DNA from: Treponema sp.
GTDB taxonomy: Bacteria; Spirochaetota; Spirochaetia; Treponematales; Breznakiellaceae
Assembly: GCA_031278755.1 (NCBI GenBank)
Contig: JAITJV010000276.1
Coordinates: 1-6,797, forward strand
Reading direction: 5' to 3'
Length of the DNA: 6,797 nt
The translations under genes were made by a program, and so were the position numbers. Positions 6,710 through 6,797 of the stretch are shown here, piece by piece. The notes under the pieces were generated by a model that saw nothing but the letters and a program-made list of their open reading frames with translations, was not told the origin of the DNA and did no database searches. The stretch's first letter is position 1. Every line of letters starts with the position of its first letter.

Positions 6710-6780
6710 CCGCGCTGTTGCCGGGGCCGCCTGCCGAGCGCCTGCCGCCGCGCTGTTAGCGGGGCCGCCTGCCGAGCGCC
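6710..6780. repeat. Tandem duplication, period 38 bp, two copies
   Basis: Positions 6710-6742 and 6748-6780 are 33-bp copies matching at 31 positions, separated by 5 nt. The two differences are adjacent (GC in one, AG in the other, at 6720-6721 and 6758-6759). On the minus strand the upstream copy contains an in-frame TAA that appears to end the preceding gene. The downstream copy reads CAA at that place and lies in non-coding spacer. Confidence 0.85.
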
Positions 6781-6797
6781 CGTTTCAGCGCTTCAAT
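6756..6797 (-). CDS. Probable C-terminal end of an unidentified gene entering from the right edge
   Basis: On the minus strand the first frame from the edge reads IEALKRALGRRPR and then TAA (6758-6756). The other two frames hit stops within four codons. The fragment looks like a short helix with a basic tail, which is plausible as a protein C-terminus, but 13 codons cannot identify a family or prove coding. Its last eight codons lie within the tandem repeat. The stop is 107 nt before the peptidase ATG, so the two could be co-transcribed. Confidence 0.3.
   Translation of the reverse strand: MEALKRALGRRPR

Larger units (their letters stand above)
6649..6797 (-). other. Upstream region of the peptidase gene
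   Basis: This stretch holds the presumed end of a preceding gene, a GC-rich tandem repeat and a hairpin. The 29 nt nearest the peptidase ATG are AT-rich (around 6650-6677), with TACTAT (6662-6657) as the only -10-like hexamer. That box would leave a leader of only a few bases and has no matching -35. I cannot assign a promoter. Confidence 0.4.

Noticed and set aside
6710..6780. CRISPR-like repeats
   Set aside because: There are only two copies with a 5-nt gap and no spacer of typical length, so this is a simple tandem duplication.

Overview
The window holds a minus-strand gene cluster from a GC-rich, probably diderm bacterium. In transcription order (right to left) it contains the last codons of an unidentified gene, a secreted NlpC/P60 cell-wall peptidase with a barrel-like C-terminal half, a 322-nt hairpin-rich spacer, the complete gltB gene, and the first 160 codons of gltD, which runs off the left edge. 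The peptidase has a cleavable signal peptide and a C-terminal region of alternating amphipathic strands, which suggests an outer-membrane-bearing cell. Its overall style recalls treponemes and other spirochaetes, but that placement is an impression and was not tested.

Positions 1-5180 encode NADPH-type glutamate synthase (GOGAT). GltB carries every catalytic landmark of the large subunit: the N-terminal nucleophile Cys, the FMN barrel motifs, the 3Fe-4S cysteine cluster and the GXGXG domain. GltD shows the Cys clusters and the first dinucleotide-binding fold of the small subunit. The gltB stop and gltD start overlap as TAATG with a strong ribosome-binding site, so the two subunits are very likely translationally coupled. 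Together they convert glutamine and 2-oxoglutarate into two glutamates, using electrons passed from NADPH through GltD to GltB.

Positions 5181-5502 form the gltB leader and the spacer after the peptidase gene. There is no convincing gene here, but there are several inverted repeats. The clearest is a perfect 12-bp dyad that ends 23 nt before the gltB ATG. A second is a short hairpin followed by a T run. These are the best candidates for gltBD control, although no classical promoter stands out.

Positions 5503-6648 encode the 381-residue NlpC/P60 protein. Upstream of it (6649-6797) lie a hairpin, a 38-bp-period tandem duplication, and what appears to be the C-terminal 13 codons of another minus-strand gene whose stop codon sits inside one repeat copy. 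I see no rRNA, tRNA, CRISPR array, insertion sequence or known riboswitch. The core of the window is ordinary central nitrogen metabolism. The less ordinary items are the peptidase architecture, the gltB leader dyad and the duplicated gene end at the right edge.
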